A DNA stretch of 64,000 nt from Bermanella sp040371755 (GTDB taxonomy: Bacteria; Pseudomonadota; Gammaproteobacteria; Pseudomonadales; Oceanobacteraceae): positions 496,001 through 560,000 of the forward strand of contig NZ_BAABWE010000001.1 of NCBI RefSeq assembly GCF_040371755.1. The letters are read 5' to 3'. Both the position numbers and the translations under genes were made by a program. The notes under the pieces are model-generated. The model made no database searches, was not told the origin of the DNA, and saw only the letters and a list, made by a program, of their open reading frames with translations. Positions 1 to 7,685 of the stretch are shown in pieces (position 1 is the first letter of the stretch; each line of letters opens with the position of its first letter).

Positions 1-1476
1 CAGCTCACAATTAATTTGTATTAGACCTTCACTTAAATTGTTTAGTCTATCTGATCGCTCTTGGTAATAGGATATAAACCCTTCTTCACTGCGTTTAAGC
101 TCAGAGGACAAGTTTAAAATTCCATGCTCTAAAGCGTTACTATACAGTTCTGCAAGCAACAAACCGATGATATCTTTATTTGGCCTAAGTGAGGTTTGAG
201 CCCCCAAAACCGACATTAACTCTTCAATTGGGTCCGACTTTCTAAAGTCCTCAGGGGTTAAGTCACACTGTATTTTCCATAGAATACCCTGGTAAATGGA
301 TGTTTCAACTGTGCTGTTATTGTTTATTTTTACTTCACCTGCACAGACTTCAACCAAGGTTATATCATCGTGCTGTTCTGCCCCTTGAATGAAGTCATTC
401 ATGGTCTTTAACAGCGACCCCATGGGATCTTTCGTTCCAGTTGTAAACGCACTTTGCAAACCTTCTTCAGTAAAAAATTCACCCTCAGGATTTTCTGCCT
501 CAATAATACCGTCAGTGAATAAAATTACTCTTTCACCCTCCTGTAGGGTTTTAACTTCAAATCCTTTATTAAAAGAATCTGCATCTTCGATGCCTAACGG
601 CATACTCTGAGATTTTAGTGCCTCTTTTATTGTACCATTTGCATTTAGAATATAACCATCAGGCAAGCCACCCATCCATAACTGGATGCTATTTCCCTGT
701 TGATTGAGCTCTAAGATACATGCACAACAAAACATATAATCAGGAAGCATGGTTAGCAGCATTCTGTTAAATTCGAATGCCATCTCCCCTACACTTAAAT
801 GACGCTGCACTAATTGATCAAAGCTGTTTGCAATGGGTAATGTTCCGATTGAAGCGCCTAAACCATGCCCTGTAAAATCACCAATAAACACATATACGCC
901 TCCAGTTGGACTTGGGGCCGACAATAAAATATCCCCATTAAAGGTTGAGGCAGGGGCTATATGGGTGCGTAAATTGCTACAATCGCTTAAGTTATGTTCA
1001 AGCGCTTTGTTAAAAATATGCGACACAATATTTTGCTCACGCTCCCAGCGACTATTGTGCAAGGTAAGCTCTTTATTGTTCTGAGATATTTGGTTAGTTA
1101 ATTCACGAATACGCTGATGAGCCGCAATTTTGGCCTTTAATACGGCCTCATTATAGGGCTTAGATAAAAAATCATCTCCACCAGACTCTAAGCATTGGCT
1201 CAAGGCTTTATCATCATCCAGTGCCGTTAAAAATATAATTGGTACATGATAGCCATCAGACGCTAAGCTTTTGATCTTTTTGGCAGCCTGTAAGCCATCC
1301 ATAACGGGCATGATGACATCCATTAATATAATATCAATGTCAACATCATGCTTTTCATAAGCCTCAACTGCTTGTTTACCATCTTTCGCTTCAATTACTT
1401 GGTGGCCGTCATCTTCCAGCAGCCATACAAGAATCGCCCTATTGGTCTCCTGGTCATCAACTACTAATACTTTCAT
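1..1476 (-). CDS. hsbR: HsbR-like response regulator: receiver, PP2C phosphatase and anti-sigma kinase (3' end off window)
   Basis: Partial: the reading frame starts at an ATG at 1476 and is still open at base 1. In order it shows a receiver domain (about residues 1-120; DD at 7-8, phospho-acceptor Asp53 in ILMDVIMP, switch Lys in FLSKP), a SpoIIE/PP2C phosphatase domain (GDFTGHG, LFTDGIIEAE), and the beginning of an RsbW-type HATPase domain with the N-box ELYSNALEHG. In Pseudomonas the same three-domain protein HsbR phosphorylates or dephosphorylates the STAS protein HsbA under control of the histidine phosphotransfer protein HptB, and so sets motility versus biofilm formation. The hsbA homologue lies 3 bp upstream, so the two are almost certainly co-transcribed. 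Function is inferred from architecture and pairing; hptB is not in the window. Confidence 0.88.
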   Translation of the reverse strand, partial: MKVLVVDDQETNRAILVWLLEDDGHQVIEAKDGKQAVEAYEKHDVDIDIILMDVIMPVMDGLQAAKKIKSLASDGYHVPIIFLTALDDDKALSQCLESGGDDFLSKPYNEAVLKAKIAAHQRIRELTNQISQNNKELTLHNSRWEREQNIVSHIFNKALEHNLSDCSNLRTHIAPASTFNGDILLSAPSPTGGVYVFIGDFTGHGLGASIGTLPIANSFDQLVQRHLSVGEMAFEFNRMLLTMLPDYMFCCACILELNQQGNSIQLWMGGLPDGYILNANGTIKEALKSQSMPLGIEDADSFNKGFEVKTLQEGERVILFTDGIIEAENPEGEFFTEEGLQSAFTTGTKDPMGSLLKTMNDFIQGAEQHDDITLVEVCAGEVKINNNSTVETSIYQGILWKIQCDLTPEDFRKSDPIEELMSVLGAQTSLRPNKDIIGLLLAELYSNALEHGILNLSSELKRSEEGFISYYQERSDRLNNLSEGLIQINCEL

Positions 1477-1479
1477 GGA

Positions 1480-1782
1480 TTAAACAAACTTAAATTTTTT
1501 ATCAAAATGGGCAATGGAGAAGATTTTCATCAAATTGGGCTGGCAATTTTTAATGGTGATTGCTCGATCTTCACTACCAAGATGGTTTTTCATATTTAGC
1601 AGCATGCCTAACGCAGAGCTATCAATATATTCAGTTTCAGCCAGTTCAATGGTGAAGTTCAACCCTGAATCTTGGTGCTCGGAATAGGCATTACGAAATT
1701 CTTGCAAAATATTAAAGTCAAAACGCCCCTTAATACAGATGGTTACATCAGAGCCCGATTGCTCAACAGCTACATTTGTCAT
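1480..1782 (-). CDS. hsbA: HsbA-like anti-anti-sigma factor (STAS domain)
   Basis: This is a 100-residue single STAS domain. The phosphorylatable serine region reads YIDSSALGML with Ser55/Ser56, which aligns with the Ser56 phosphosite known for HsbA of Pseudomonas aeruginosa. In the partner-switching model the dephosphorylated form binds an anti-sigma factor (FlgM in Pseudomonas) and the phosphorylated form binds a diguanylate cyclase. It is the first gene of a two-gene unit with the HsbR-like gene, 3 bp apart; in Pseudomonas the order is hptB-hsbR-hsbA, so the arrangement here differs. The STAS call is firm; the target pathway is inferred. Confidence 0.88.
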   Translation of the reverse strand: MTNVAVEQSGSDVTICIKGRFDFNILQEFRNAYSEHQDSGLNFTIELAETEYIDSSALGMLLNMKNHLGSEDRAITIKNCQPNLMKIFSIAHFDKKFKFV

Positions 1783-1904
1783 CGTCGTCCTTTATATTTG
1801 CCTTTGCTTATCTTCCAGAATAGATGCTCTATTGGAATTTTGCGCATACAAATGTTAGATTTTTACTATAAAAAGGTAAAAATACCTGTTGCTTGAGACT
1901 AAGA

Positions 1905-2333
1905 ATGCAAAACCCTCCGCAAAACCGCAATGGCATACTGGCTTGGATTTTAATGTCTGTGGGCTGGCTCAGCGTATTCTTGGGGGTATTGGGGATTTTC
2001 TTACCGTTATTGCCCACCACACCATTTTTACTATTAGCTGCAGCTTGTTTTGTCAGAACCAGTCCAAAATTCTATAACTGGCTAATTGAGCACCCTAAAT
2101 TAGGGTCTTATATCTTGCATTATCTGGATGGGAAAGGACTGCCCAAACGGGCTAAATATCTAACAATTGGACTTATTTTTATAACAATGGGCACATCAGC
2201 CTTACTGGTTGTACCCGTTATTTGGGGGAAACTCACACTATTAGCCATAGGTTTAGCCGTAAGCATTTATATTTGGCGCTTACCAACCTTAGACGTGGTT
2301 AGCGAACCCAAACCTCTACCCGACGATTCTTGA
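1905..2333 (+). CDS. DUF454 (YbaN-like) small inner-membrane protein
   Basis: A 142-residue hydrophobic protein of the DUF454/YbaN family. The typical N-terminal run GWLSVFLGVLGIFLPLLPTT is followed by FLLLAAACF and a polar stretch with a YLDGKGLP-type motif, then two further membrane helices (about residues 72-115). The ATG at 1905 is preferred over an in-frame TTG at 1893; no strong ribosome binding site precedes either. It converges with the downstream minus-strand gene and overlaps it by 35 bp. The molecular function of the family is not known. Confidence 0.8.
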   Translation: MQNPPQNRNGILAWILMSVGWLSVFLGVLGIFLPLLPTTPFLLLAAACFVRTSPKFYNWLIEHPKLGSYILHYLDGKGLPKRAKYLTIGLIFITMGTSALLVVPVIWGKLTLLAIGLAVSIYIWRLPTLDVVSEPKPLPDDS

Positions 2334-3708
2334 CCTTAGACGCGCCGTGAAATGACGCTACCGGGTTAAAATCACCATAACCTGTAGTCTTTTTAGGGTA
2401 GATGCCCAATCGAGCCAATTCACGACGTACGGCCATGGCTCGTAACTTTGACAACAACTTAGAACGGCTTTCACTTTTACGTTTATCGCCAAAACCAATC
2501 AGCAATACTTCTGCCCCCTTTCCTTCGTGACGAATAAAATAAGCCAAACGTTGAATATCCATTAACGCCTTATTATCTAATTGTGCACTGCCTTCTTGGA
2601 AACGAAAATTCACACTCAATCGCTTAGCACCGTCAACCATATTCAGATAATCTTCCGGTAAGTTATCCGCAAGACCCACTTCCATTGACTCTACATTTTG
2701 TGAAATGAACCCTTCAGAGCGAACAATTGCTTGCCCATTTACCCCTTGAGCAAACTCCATAAATTCATCAACGTACTCATTATTTTTTTCATCATGAGTG
2801 TAAAAAAATAAACGGCGTGATAATGCATAGTCTTCCGTCGCAACCGTTAATTGAGTCGGTTCAAACGCCTGTGTTGGCCCATCACTAATCGCTAACAATT
2901 TACTTTTACCAACAAATGCCATACCAATAAAACCAATACCGCCACTGTGCTGCAAAACATTATTCACTAGATTTTCGCTGGACTCGTAACGTTCAGCCGT
3001 ATCACTTAACGAATAACGCTTACCCAACACCATATTTTTAAAGCTATCCCAAGTACCTGAATTCTCATCACGGGCAAATAATGTAATGGGTAAATCTGGC
3101 CCACCCACTTGCGACCAATTATCAACAGAACCAGAATAAATCAAACTTAGTTGCTCTTTACTAAGTTTTGAAACCGTGTTGATTGGATTAACTACAATGG
3201 CTAATCCATCAATACCTAAGACATGTTCAGAATCAGGGGATCTTAAATCCGAGCGCCATTTAGCATTTTCCACTTCTTTGTCTTTAACTGGACGCGAAGA
3301 CGCCCAAATATGAGCATCACCATTCATTAGGCTTTTAAAGCCCGTACTAGAGCCATGCGCAGCAATAGACACCTGCACTGTTTTTCCGAGGTCTAATAAA
3401 TCCCCTTTAATCCATTTTTCGTTTTCACGACCTGTCGGTTGAATACGAATATTCTCTACCCCTTTAGCTTTTAAATAAGACACCACCAATGAAGGCGCTA
3501 AGCTTTCACCCACGGTGTTAGAACCATGAATAGTAAATAAAGGCACTAATGATGAAGAGGATTTAATAGTTTGAAATGGCTTTGGGGCAACCTGAATACT
3601 AGATAAAACGTCAGTGCGACGGATTTCTTGCTCTATAGATAATGATGCATTGGCATTTAGTAAATTAAAACAACAAATTAAAAACATTATACTGCGGAAA
3701 ATATACAT
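2299..3708 (-). CDS. PstS-like substrate-binding domain fused to OmpA C-terminal domain
   Basis: A 469-residue secreted protein. A signal peptide (residues 1 to about 22, ending ANA) is followed by a phosphate-ABC-type periplasmic binding domain (about 50-330) with the hallmarks HGSNTVGESLAP, SSTGFKSLMNG and RDENSGTWDSF. From about residue 360 comes an OmpA/MotB-type peptidoglycan-binding domain (NFRFQEGSAQLDN, LLIGFGDKR, closing KNRRVEVWVR). In known families the first domain binds phosphate-like ligands and the second anchors to peptidoglycan. No pst transporter genes are nearby, so this is more likely a cell-wall-tethered phosphate binder or sensor than a transport component. Ligand and role are inferred; domain calls are firm. 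Confidence 0.85.
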   Translation of the reverse strand: MYIFRSIMFLICCFNLLNANASLSIEQEIRRTDVLSSIQVAPKPFQTIKSSSSLVPLFTIHGSNTVGESLAPSLVVSYLKAKGVENIRIQPTGRENEKWIKGDLLDLGKTVQVSIAAHGSSTGFKSLMNGDAHIWASSRPVKDKEVENAKWRSDLRSPDSEHVLGIDGLAIVVNPINTVSKLSKEQLSLIYSGSVDNWSQVGGPDLPITLFARDENSGTWDSFKNMVLGKRYSLSDTAERYESSENLVNNVLQHSGGIGFIGMAFVGKSKLLAISDGPTQAFEPTQLTVATEDYALSRRLFFYTHDEKNNEYVDEFMEFAQGVNGQAIVRSEGFISQNVESMEVGLADNLPEDYLNMVDGAKRLSVNFRFQEGSAQLDNKALMDIQRLAYFIRHEGKGAEVLLIGFGDKRKSESRSKLLSKLRAMAVRRELARLGIYPKKTTGYGDFNPVASFHGASKVKNRRVEVWVR

Positions 3709-3831
3709 TCAAATTATCCATTAAATTTTAAATTGGCAGCAGGCTAACCATTAAATATGACGGAATTGTTACAAGGATATATAGATACGTTTAAGTATAA
3801 AATTTAAGAATAAATAATGAGAAACTGATAC

Positions 3832-3855
3832 AAAAAAACCGCCAATGGCGGTTTT
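3832..3855 (-). terminator. Rho-independent terminator of grxD
   Basis: An inverted repeat ACCGCC-AAT-GGCGGT lies 27 bp past the grxD stop; read on the minus strand it ends in a run of seven T. Confidence 0.85.
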
Positions 3856-3881
3856 AAGGTTTGACTAAAGCATTAAAAAAA

Positions 3882-4208
3882 TTAGGCTTCGTCTGGTACT
3901 GCTGCATCAATTACTTTTTGCAATTCACCGCTTTCAGCCATTTCAGTTACGATATCACAACCGCCTACTAATTCACCTTTCACCCAAAGCTGAGGGAACG
4001 TTGGCCAGTTGGCATACGCTGGTAAATTTGCACGAACATCTGGGTTAGAAAGCACATCCACATACGCAAAGCGTTTACCACATTCCATTAATGCCGCAAC
4101 CGTACGGGCAGAAAAACCACATTGTGGCTGGTTTGGATTACCCTTCATGTAAATAAGAACGTCGTTAGATTCTATTTGCTGCTTAATTTGATCAATGATC
4201 TCGGACAT
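3882..4208 (-). CDS. grxD: Monothiol glutaredoxin Grx4/GrxD
   Basis: 108 residues, the usual length for GrxD. The monothiol active site CGFS (Cys30) sits in PQCGFSARTVAAL, with WPTFPQLWVKGELVGGCDI giving the glutathione-binding cis-Pro (TFP) and GGCD motifs. Proteins of this type carry a glutathione-ligated [2Fe-2S] cluster with BolA partners and deliver Fe-S clusters or sense iron in the cytoplasm. It is a single-gene unit with its own terminator. Confidence 0.97.
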   Translation of the reverse strand: MSEIIDQIKQQIESNDVLIYMKGNPNQPQCGFSARTVAALMECGKRFAYVDVLSNPDVRANLPAYANWPTFPQLWVKGELVGGCDIVTEMAESGELQKVIDAAVPDEA

Positions 4209-4306
4209 TTTCTGGCTCTCATCTAAGTACTAAAATGATGGCGTATTCTAAACAATAACCCAGTAAATTACTAGGTTAAACCACCTGTAAACGTCCACAG
4301 TAAACC

Positions 4307-4320
4307 TTGATCAAGATCAA
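4307..4320. promoter_or_regulatory. Perfect FNR/Anr box upstream of trhP
   Basis: The sequence TTGATCAAGATCAA matches the FNR/Anr consensus TTGAT-N4-ATCAA at every defined position. It lies 61 bp before the trhP ATG, a distance compatible with activation near -40 of a short-leader transcript, and about 100 bp from the grxD start. Regulation is inferred; the site itself is read directly. Confidence 0.7.
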
Positions 4321-4381
4321 AAACAGCAAATCATATGTTGGCATAATACGCCACTTTTGTTCGTAAGTTGCCCTATTCCCC

Positions 4382-5731
4382 ATGAAAACAGAGTTATTAA
4401 GCCCCGCTGGCACCCTAAAAAACATGCGTTATGCCTTTGCCTATGGTGCCGATGCCGTTTATGCAGGCCAACCTCGCTATAGCCTGCGAGTGCGTAATAA
4501 TGACTTTGACCTTGAAAACCTAGATCTGGGCATTCAAGAAGCCCACAACCAAGGCAAAAAATTCTATGTGGCCAGCAACATAGCCCCACATAACAAAAAG
4601 GTACACAGCTACCTAAAAGACATTGAACCTGTGATTCAAATGAAACCCGATGCGCTGATCATGTCTGACCCCGGCCTTATTATGATGGTAAAAGAAAAAT
4701 GGCCAGACACTCCCATTCACTTAAGCGTACAAGCCAATGCGGTCAACTTTGCCGCCGTTAAGTTTTGGCATAAACAAGGTATTGAACGAGTCATTCTTTC
4801 TCGTGAACTTTCATTGGAAGAAATCGAAGAAATCCGCATGCTGGTACCCGAAATGGAGCTAGAGGTATTTGTCCACGGCGCCTTATGTATTGCCTATTCT
4901 GGTCGTTGCTTGCTCAGTGGCTACATTAATAAGCGCGACCCTAACCAAGGCACCTGCACTAACGCCTGCCGTTGGAAATACAACACCCATGAAGCCACCG
5001 AAAGTGAAACCGGCGACATCATCACCAAAGACAGCGCCCAAATCTGGCAGCCGGAACAGCCCAGTTTTAAACCGACCTTAGGTGAAGGGGAGCCGACTGA
5101 TGGAGTATATCTGTTGGAGGAACCGGGCCGCCCCGGAGAATACATGCCCGCCTTTGAAGACGAACACGGCACCTACATCATGAATTCTAAGGATTTACGT
5201 GCCATTCAGCACGTACAAAAACTAGTGGAAATGGGCGTGCACTCGCTAAAAATTGAAGGCCGCACCAAAAGCCACTACTACACCGCCCGTACTGCCCAAA
5301 CCTATCGTAAAGCCATCGACGATGCCTTGGCCGGAAAATCCTTTGATATGTCACTAATGGACACCTTGGAGGCCCTATCCAATCGCGGCTACACCGAAGG
5401 CTTCTACCGCCGCCATGTACATGACGAATACCAAAACTACGAACGGGGCACCTCTGAAAGCACCAAGCAACAATTTGTAGGTGAAGTAATCGAGCAAAAA
5501 TACCAAGGCTACATCAGCATTGATGTGAAAAACCACTTCGAAGAAGGCGACCAAGTGGAGCTCATGACACCTAGCGGTAACTTCCGCTTTGTGGTGCAAG
5601 GCATGTTAGATACCAAGAGCCAACCAAAACCAATCGCCCAAGGTGCAGGGATTAAAGTGATGATTCCGGAACCGGAAGGATATTCCCATTCGCCGTTTGC
5701 GTTGTTGATGAAAGATTTAGGGGAGTGTTAA
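4382..5731 (+). CDS. trhP: TrhP/YegQ, prephenate-dependent tRNA uridine 5-hydroxylase (U32 peptidase family)
   Basis: A 449-residue U32-family protein matching YegQ/TrhP in length and layout. The N-terminus reads ELLSPAGTLKNMRYAFAYGADAVY and the U32 signature region contains FVHGALCIAYSGRCLLSGY followed by GTCTNACRWKY, whose four cysteines are the likely Fe-S ligands; KIEGRTKSHYY follows. The longer RlhA/YdcP paralogue (over 600 residues) is excluded by size. In E. coli TrhP hydroxylates U34 of several tRNAs, the first step to cmo5U/mcmo5U, without O2 and using prephenate. It stands alone behind an FNR/Anr-type box. The integron-type cassettes begin right after its stop codon. Confidence 0.93.
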   Translation: MKTELLSPAGTLKNMRYAFAYGADAVYAGQPRYSLRVRNNDFDLENLDLGIQEAHNQGKKFYVASNIAPHNKKVHSYLKDIEPVIQMKPDALIMSDPGLIMMVKEKWPDTPIHLSVQANAVNFAAVKFWHKQGIERVILSRELSLEEIEEIRMLVPEMELEVFVHGALCIAYSGRCLLSGYINKRDPNQGTCTNACRWKYNTHEATESETGDIITKDSAQIWQPEQPSFKPTLGEGEPTDGVYLLEEPGRPGEYMPAFEDEHGTYIMNSKDLRAIQHVQKLVEMGVHSLKIEGRTKSHYYTARTAQTYRKAIDDALAGKSFDMSLMDTLEALSNRGYTEGFYRRHVHDEYQNYERGTSESTKQQFVGEVIEQKYQGYISIDVKNHFEEGDQVELMTPSGNFRFVVQGMLDTKSQPKPIAQGAGIKVMIPEPEGYSHSPFALLMKDLGEC

Positions 5732-5734
5732 TAG

Positions 5735-5783
5735 CGCCTTGCCAGCCGCCATATTGGTAGCTGGTTACAGTCACTTGTTAACT
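5735..5783 (-). repeat. Degenerate attC-like site at the end of the cassette array
   Basis: On the minus strand a core AGTTAAC (plus 5777-5783) overlaps the methyltransferase stop codon and is the exact complement of that cassette's entry core at 6422-6428. A short palindromic stretch follows (CCAGC...GCTGG), but no clear GTTRRRY end is present before the trhP 3' end. The site seems truncated or decayed on its outer side. Confidence 0.55.
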
Positions 5784-6401
5784 CATTCTCGCTATACCGC
5801 GGATTGTGGGCCTAACTAAAGACATGGCTTTGCGCATACTCTCACGTTTGACATCCTCTAAAACAAATCCGGCGGCTTTAATTAAATTTTCAGTTTCTCG
5901 ATTTAGATGGCAATTGCCCGCTAATCTTTTCCAAAATGGATTCAAGCGGTTTTGCCATTTTCTTCGATTTGATCCACTCTCGGCTGCTACATGCTCCAAG
6001 AATATAAACTTACCATCCGGTTTTAGCACACGCTTTATTTCTTTAAGAGAAGCGTTAACATCATTTACTGAGCAGCACACCAAAGAAGCAAACACATAAT
6101 CATATGAGTTATCGTCAGAAGATATACTCTCGCTTGGACAAGGTAAAACAGAGACATTGCTCAATTTTTTTGATGTTATTTTCTCCTCAAGCTGAGCTCT
6201 CATATTTTTATCGGGTTCAGATAGAGTGATATGTAAGCCATCAGTTTTGGGATAAAGCTCTAAACTAGCACCAGTGCCAGCACCAATTTCCAAGATAGAG
6301 CCATTAATATCTTTTAAAAGATCCTTTCTCCAATCAATTAGACACGCGTCTTCAGTAGCCTTCATGCACTTGTCGTAGAACAGTGCGCTTAAAAATGACA
6401 T
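5778..6401 (-). CDS. Class I SAM-dependent methyltransferase (cassette gene, METTL7/UbiE-like)
   Basis: 207 residues with a complete class I methyltransferase core: SAM-binding motif I ILEIGAGTGASLELY (about residues 35-50), acidic motif II TLSEPDKNMRAQL, motif III YDYVFASLVCCSV and IKRVLKPDGKFIFLEHVAAE. The layout, with LEHV then a WQNRLNPFWKRLAGNCHLNR segment, resembles thiol/METTL7-type small-molecule methyltransferases; the substrate cannot be read. It is the last of three integron-type cassettes: entry core GTTAACT (minus) at 6422-6428 and exit core AGTTAAC at 5777-5783. Acquisition by transfer is therefore likely. Confidence 0.88.
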   Translation of the reverse strand: MSFLSALFYDKCMKATEDACLIDWRKDLLKDINGSILEIGAGTGASLELYPKTDGLHITLSEPDKNMRAQLEEKITSKKLSNVSVLPCPSESISSDDNSYDYVFASLVCCSVNDVNASLKEIKRVLKPDGKFIFLEHVAAESGSNRRKWQNRLNPFWKRLAGNCHLNRETENLIKAAGFVLEDVKRESMRKAMSLVRPTIRGIARMS

Positions 6402-6421
6402 ATCTTGATACCCTTCATTTG

Positions 6422-6520
6422 AGTTAACGCCCTGTTAACAGGCAAAAAATTGTTGGCTAAAATTAGCGACGAAGGAGCAAAAGCCAACTGTTTTTTTCCT
6501 TGTTTAACAGCTTGTTAGCT
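6422..6520 (-). repeat. attC site between the methyltransferase and the membrane-protein cassette
   Basis: On the minus strand the element begins with AGCTAAC (6514-6520), directly followed by AAGCTGTTAAACAAGGA, and ends with CCTGTTAACAGGGC and the core GTTAACT (6422-6428). The outer arms AACAAGCTGTTAA and CTGTTAACAGGGCGTT pair imperfectly, and the inner arms GTTGGCT / AGCCAAC also pair, giving the folded single-strand structure of an integron attC. The first core is the exact complement of the GTTAGCT core on the other side of the same cassette. Confidence 0.8.
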
Positions 6521-6524
6521 GCAA

Positions 6525-6914
6525 TTAACTCTCATCTGAATCTTTAATTTTGCATATAAGAAAATCAGTTGTACTTTCCTTCCAGTTAAGCCACATAACA
6601 ATAAGGCTTGCGAAAAGCCATATTCCAGAGCCTATTGCAGCCAAAATAAATATAGCTTCCCATGTACTAGCTGGTATTCCAAACTTCGCAGAAAATGTAG
6701 CTGAGACATTTGCCAGCACAACTGAAATAAATAAACCTAAAGGAGCTAACCAGCCTTTTCTAGTTCCCATTCGTTTGATATGTTTGATTAGAATGTTTTC
6801 TAGTTTATCTTCTGTTATTTCAATTAGGTCAGATTTCACATTTGACCTACGCTCATTAACAAACCTACTCTCATCACCCGTACTAAAACTGGCTACTTGC
6901 TCATTATTTTCCAT
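6525..6914 (-). CDS. Small two-helix membrane protein, unknown (cassette gene)
   Basis: 129 residues from the ATG at 6914, chosen because a strong ribosome binding site (GAGGAGG) lies 6-12 bp upstream; a longer frame to 6959 has no such site. Residues 1-50 are soluble and charged; two strong membrane helices follow (WLAPLGLFISVVLANVSATF and the stretch around AIFILAAIGSGIWLFASLIV), then a short charged tail. No family is recognised. It overlaps the 3' end of the zinc-ribbon gene by 11 bp, so the two are translationally coupled and travel in one cassette. A toxin, immunity or defence role is possible but unproven. Confidence 0.82.
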   Translation of the reverse strand: MENNEQVASFSTGDESRFVNERRSNVKSDLIEITEDKLENILIKHIKRMGTRKGWLAPLGLFISVVLANVSATFSAKFGIPASTWEAIFILAAIGSGIWLFASLIVMWLNWKESTTDFLICKIKDSDES

Positions 6915-7173
6915 CTGGAACCTCCTCTTTAGGAAGCATGTCCAATGCCCCAAGAGCATGAGAAGTTATTGCACCACAATTATTACAAGCGATATGTGTC
7001 ACAGGTACACTTGGCCCCCCTATAACAAGCCCTGTTTTAAAGTCATCTTGGAGTTGGATATTCGTATACCCTTCTAATACGGTAAATGAATTTTGACCGC
7101 ACCTATGACAAGGCTTTGTTGCACCTTTTTCACTTAGTTTTTGAGCAACTTTATCTCTATCCAGTGACTTCAA
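6904..7173 (-). CDS. Small double-CxxC zinc-ribbon protein (cassette gene)
   Basis: 89 residues with two CxxC knuckles, CHRCG (about residues 22-26) and CNNCG (about 63-67), separated by a strand-rich segment: the layout of a zinc ribbon. The tail HALGALDMLP is non-polar. It precedes and overlaps the membrane-protein gene by 11 bp. The upstream cassette core GTTAGCT is about 30 bp away and AAGGAGAAAG supplies a ribosome binding site before the ATG. No named family is recognised; zinc binding is inferred from the cysteines. Confidence 0.82.
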   Translation of the reverse strand: MKSLDRDKVAQKLSEKGATKPCHRCGQNSFTVLEGYTNIQLQDDFKTGLVIGGPSVPVTHIACNNCGAITSHALGALDMLPKEEVPDGK

Positions 7174-7202
7174 ACTTTCTCCTTACTTAAATTCTGCCTG
7201 GC

Positions 7203-7287
7203 AGCTAACGCCCGTAGCAGGCGCAGCTTTGTAGTGTAGCCGATAGGCGAAACGGAAAAGCTGTCGCCCTGCCTACGTTTGTTATAT
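7203..7287 (-). repeat. attC site between the zinc-ribbon and MAPEG cassettes
   Basis: On the minus strand it starts with ATATAAC (7281-7287, overlapping the MAPEG stop codon) and ends with GTTAGCT (7203-7209). The arms AACAAACGTAGGCAGGGCG/ACAGCTTT and AAAGCTG/CGCCTGCTACGGGCGTT pair with three single unpaired bases on one arm, the extrahelical-base pattern of attC bottom strands. The central TTCCGTTTCGCC-TATCGGC part forms the loop. It is the clearest attC in the window. Confidence 0.85.
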
Positions 7288-7665
7288 TGAAAACCCATAC
7301 CAAATAACTAATAAACAACCGATAAATTCAAATAAATATGTCAGGTCTGCTGTGACAACACGTAATTTAAATATAGAAGCCAGCATACTGTAACTATTTA
7401 ATACTCGTAGTGAAATAAAACCGAAAGCAAGCGTACCCAAGTATATAGACTCAATTTTTATTTCTGAAAGAGAAAAAATCAATAAGGCGAACGGTACAAT
7501 ATGCTCTAGATTATTCATGTGCGTTCTAATAGCTAACTTCAACGGAAGATAGTCATTGTCACCATCTGGTATCTTTTGAACCCAACGAATTCGAGTCACG
7601 TTCATTGCTAGAACCGTGATCAGTAAAACCCCTAACCCTGTATATAGATAGAAATAGTTCAACAA
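7282..7665 (-). CDS. MAPEG-family membrane protein (cassette gene)
   Basis: 127 residues with four predicted membrane helices. RTHMNNLEHIVPFALLIF fits the MAPEG (eicosanoid and glutathione metabolism) signature N-x-EH in its helix-2 region, and LRVLNSYSML matches the helix-3 R-x-x-(H/N) region. Bacterial members are small trimeric membrane proteins, some with glutathione transferase or peroxidase activity; none can be assigned here. The stop codon lies in the attC core ATATAAC. The cassette entry core (GTTATAT on minus) is at 7686-7692, about 20 bp before the ATG. Confidence 0.83.
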   Translation of the reverse strand: MLNYFYLYTGLGVLLITVLAMNVTRIRWVQKIPDGDNDYLPLKLAIRTHMNNLEHIVPFALLIFSLSEIKIESIYLGTLAFGFISLRVLNSYSMLASIFKLRVVTADLTYLFEFIGCLLVIWYGFSI

Positions 7666-7685
7666 GATTCCTTACATGAATTTAA

